This document shows positions 63,705-64,000 of a DNA stretch of 64,000 nt, piece after piece (the first letter of the stretch is position 1; every line of letters starts with the position of its first letter). A model generated the notes under the pieces. The model was not told the DNA's origin, did not search any database, and was given only the letters and a program-made list of their open reading frames with translations. The position numbers and the translations under genes are program-made. This DNA is from Agaribacterium sp. ZY112 (lineage in GTDB: Bacteria > Pseudomonadota > Gammaproteobacteria > Pseudomonadales > Cellvibrionaceae), in the NCBI RefSeq assembly GCF_041346925.1, contig NZ_CP166840.1:4091001-4155000 (forward strand), read 5' to 3'.

Positions 63705-64000
63705 TTAAGCGCCGAAAATGGCCTTAAAGATATAAAAGAAGATAATTGCTAAAATCGCACCGGCTGGTAACGTTACAATCCAACTTAAAAAGATAGAGCC
63801 GACAACTCGCAAGTTCAATGCCGCAATACCTCGCGCCATGCCTACGCCCAATACAGCTCCCACTAAGGTGTGAGTAGTAGAGATAGGTAGACCAACCCCC
63901 GATGCGAGCACCACGGTTGCCGCAGCACCAAGCTCAGCAGCAAAACCACGACTTGGAGTCAGCTCGGTAATCTTTTTACCGATCGTGGCCATCACCTTAA
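63705..64000 (-). CDS. PiT-family inorganic phosphate transporter (5' end outside window)
   Basis: Only the C-terminal 98 codons are present; the frame stays open through the right edge. The sequence KKITELTPSRGFAAELGAA and GLPISTTHTLVGAVLGVG is the conserved C-terminal PiT motif, with the last two membrane helices (VVGSIFLSWIVTLPAGAIL and a final FFYIFKAIF). The family imports phosphate or metal-phosphate with H+ or Na+. A DUF47 partner, often adjacent, is not visible on this side. Confidence 0.88.
   Translation of the reverse strand, partial: KVMATIGKKITELTPSRGFAAELGAAATVVLASGVGLPISTTHTLVGAVLGVGMARGIAALNLRVVGSIFLSWIVTLPAGAILAIIFFYIFKAIFGA

Overview
The window reads as a chromosome segment of a marine, alga-degrading gammaproteobacterium. 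A Cellvibrionaceae-like relative of Saccharophagus, Teredinibacter or Cellvibrio is my best guess, inferred from protein families and not from any marker gene. The indicators are a GH16 beta-agarase and a GH86 agarase/porphyranase side by side, CBM2, CBM6 and CBM13 modules, Ser/Pro linkers, three formylglycine-type sulfatase genes (one dead), a GlyGly-CTERM-like tail, two RND pumps and a prepilin. No rRNA, tRNA, CRISPR array, transposase or prophage was seen.

Layout. 0-5 kb: an SGNH-hydrolase lipoprotein cut by the window edge, a periplasmic binding protein, a DUF1697 protein, and a carbohydrate-modifying cluster of esterase, broken sulfatase and polysaccharide deacetylase. 5-7 kb: a BlaI-type repressor overlapping a BlaR1-like M56 membrane protease fused to an M23 peptidase, with two dyad operators upstream. 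7-13.8 kb: housekeeping or accessory genes (GFA protein, MscS channel, rhodanese, a molybdopterin oxidoreductase, PPK2). 14-18.5 kb: an RND efflux pair with a clear terminator. 18.6-24 kb: DUF2971, an overlapping flavin reductase/DCC/SDR operon, a P-loop kinase and a secreted sulfatase. 24.4-28.3 kb: a long PutA without the DNA-binding domain, followed by a secreted-protein remnant.

28.7-40.1 kb: a second esterase, a secreted protein made only of three CBM6-like modules, a DUF2130 protein, and then the most striking locus. This is a minus-strand operon of (i) CBM2-PKD-(VDP)n-YceI, (ii) CBM2-YceI-Fn3-cytochrome c-DUF1587/1595/1592/1588/1585 and (iii) a twin-arginine DUF1552 protein. It resembles the Cellvibrio Cbp2D/Cbp2E redox proteins and looks like a polysaccharide-targeted electron-transfer system.

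40.9-51.2 kb is accessory and decayed. It holds a HELTH-motif protein beside a small lipoprotein, an SDR relic, a lipoprotein sulfatase, a three-gene operon of unrecognised proteins facing an unrecognised protein with a faint nuclease-like motif, a DUF1254/1214 protein and a frameshifted DUF4405 membrane protein. 51.6-56 kb: a second RND pump pair. 56.7-60.6 kb: the convergent agarases. 61-64 kb: MetY, MarC, a prepilin and the end of a PiT phosphate transporter.

Functionally, the agarases cut the agar backbone, the sulfatases and esterases would remove substituents, the CBM proteins bind polysaccharide, and the CBM2/heme/quinone-type operon may feed electrons to oxidative polysaccharide cleavage. 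The last link is inference, since no LPMO gene lies in the window.
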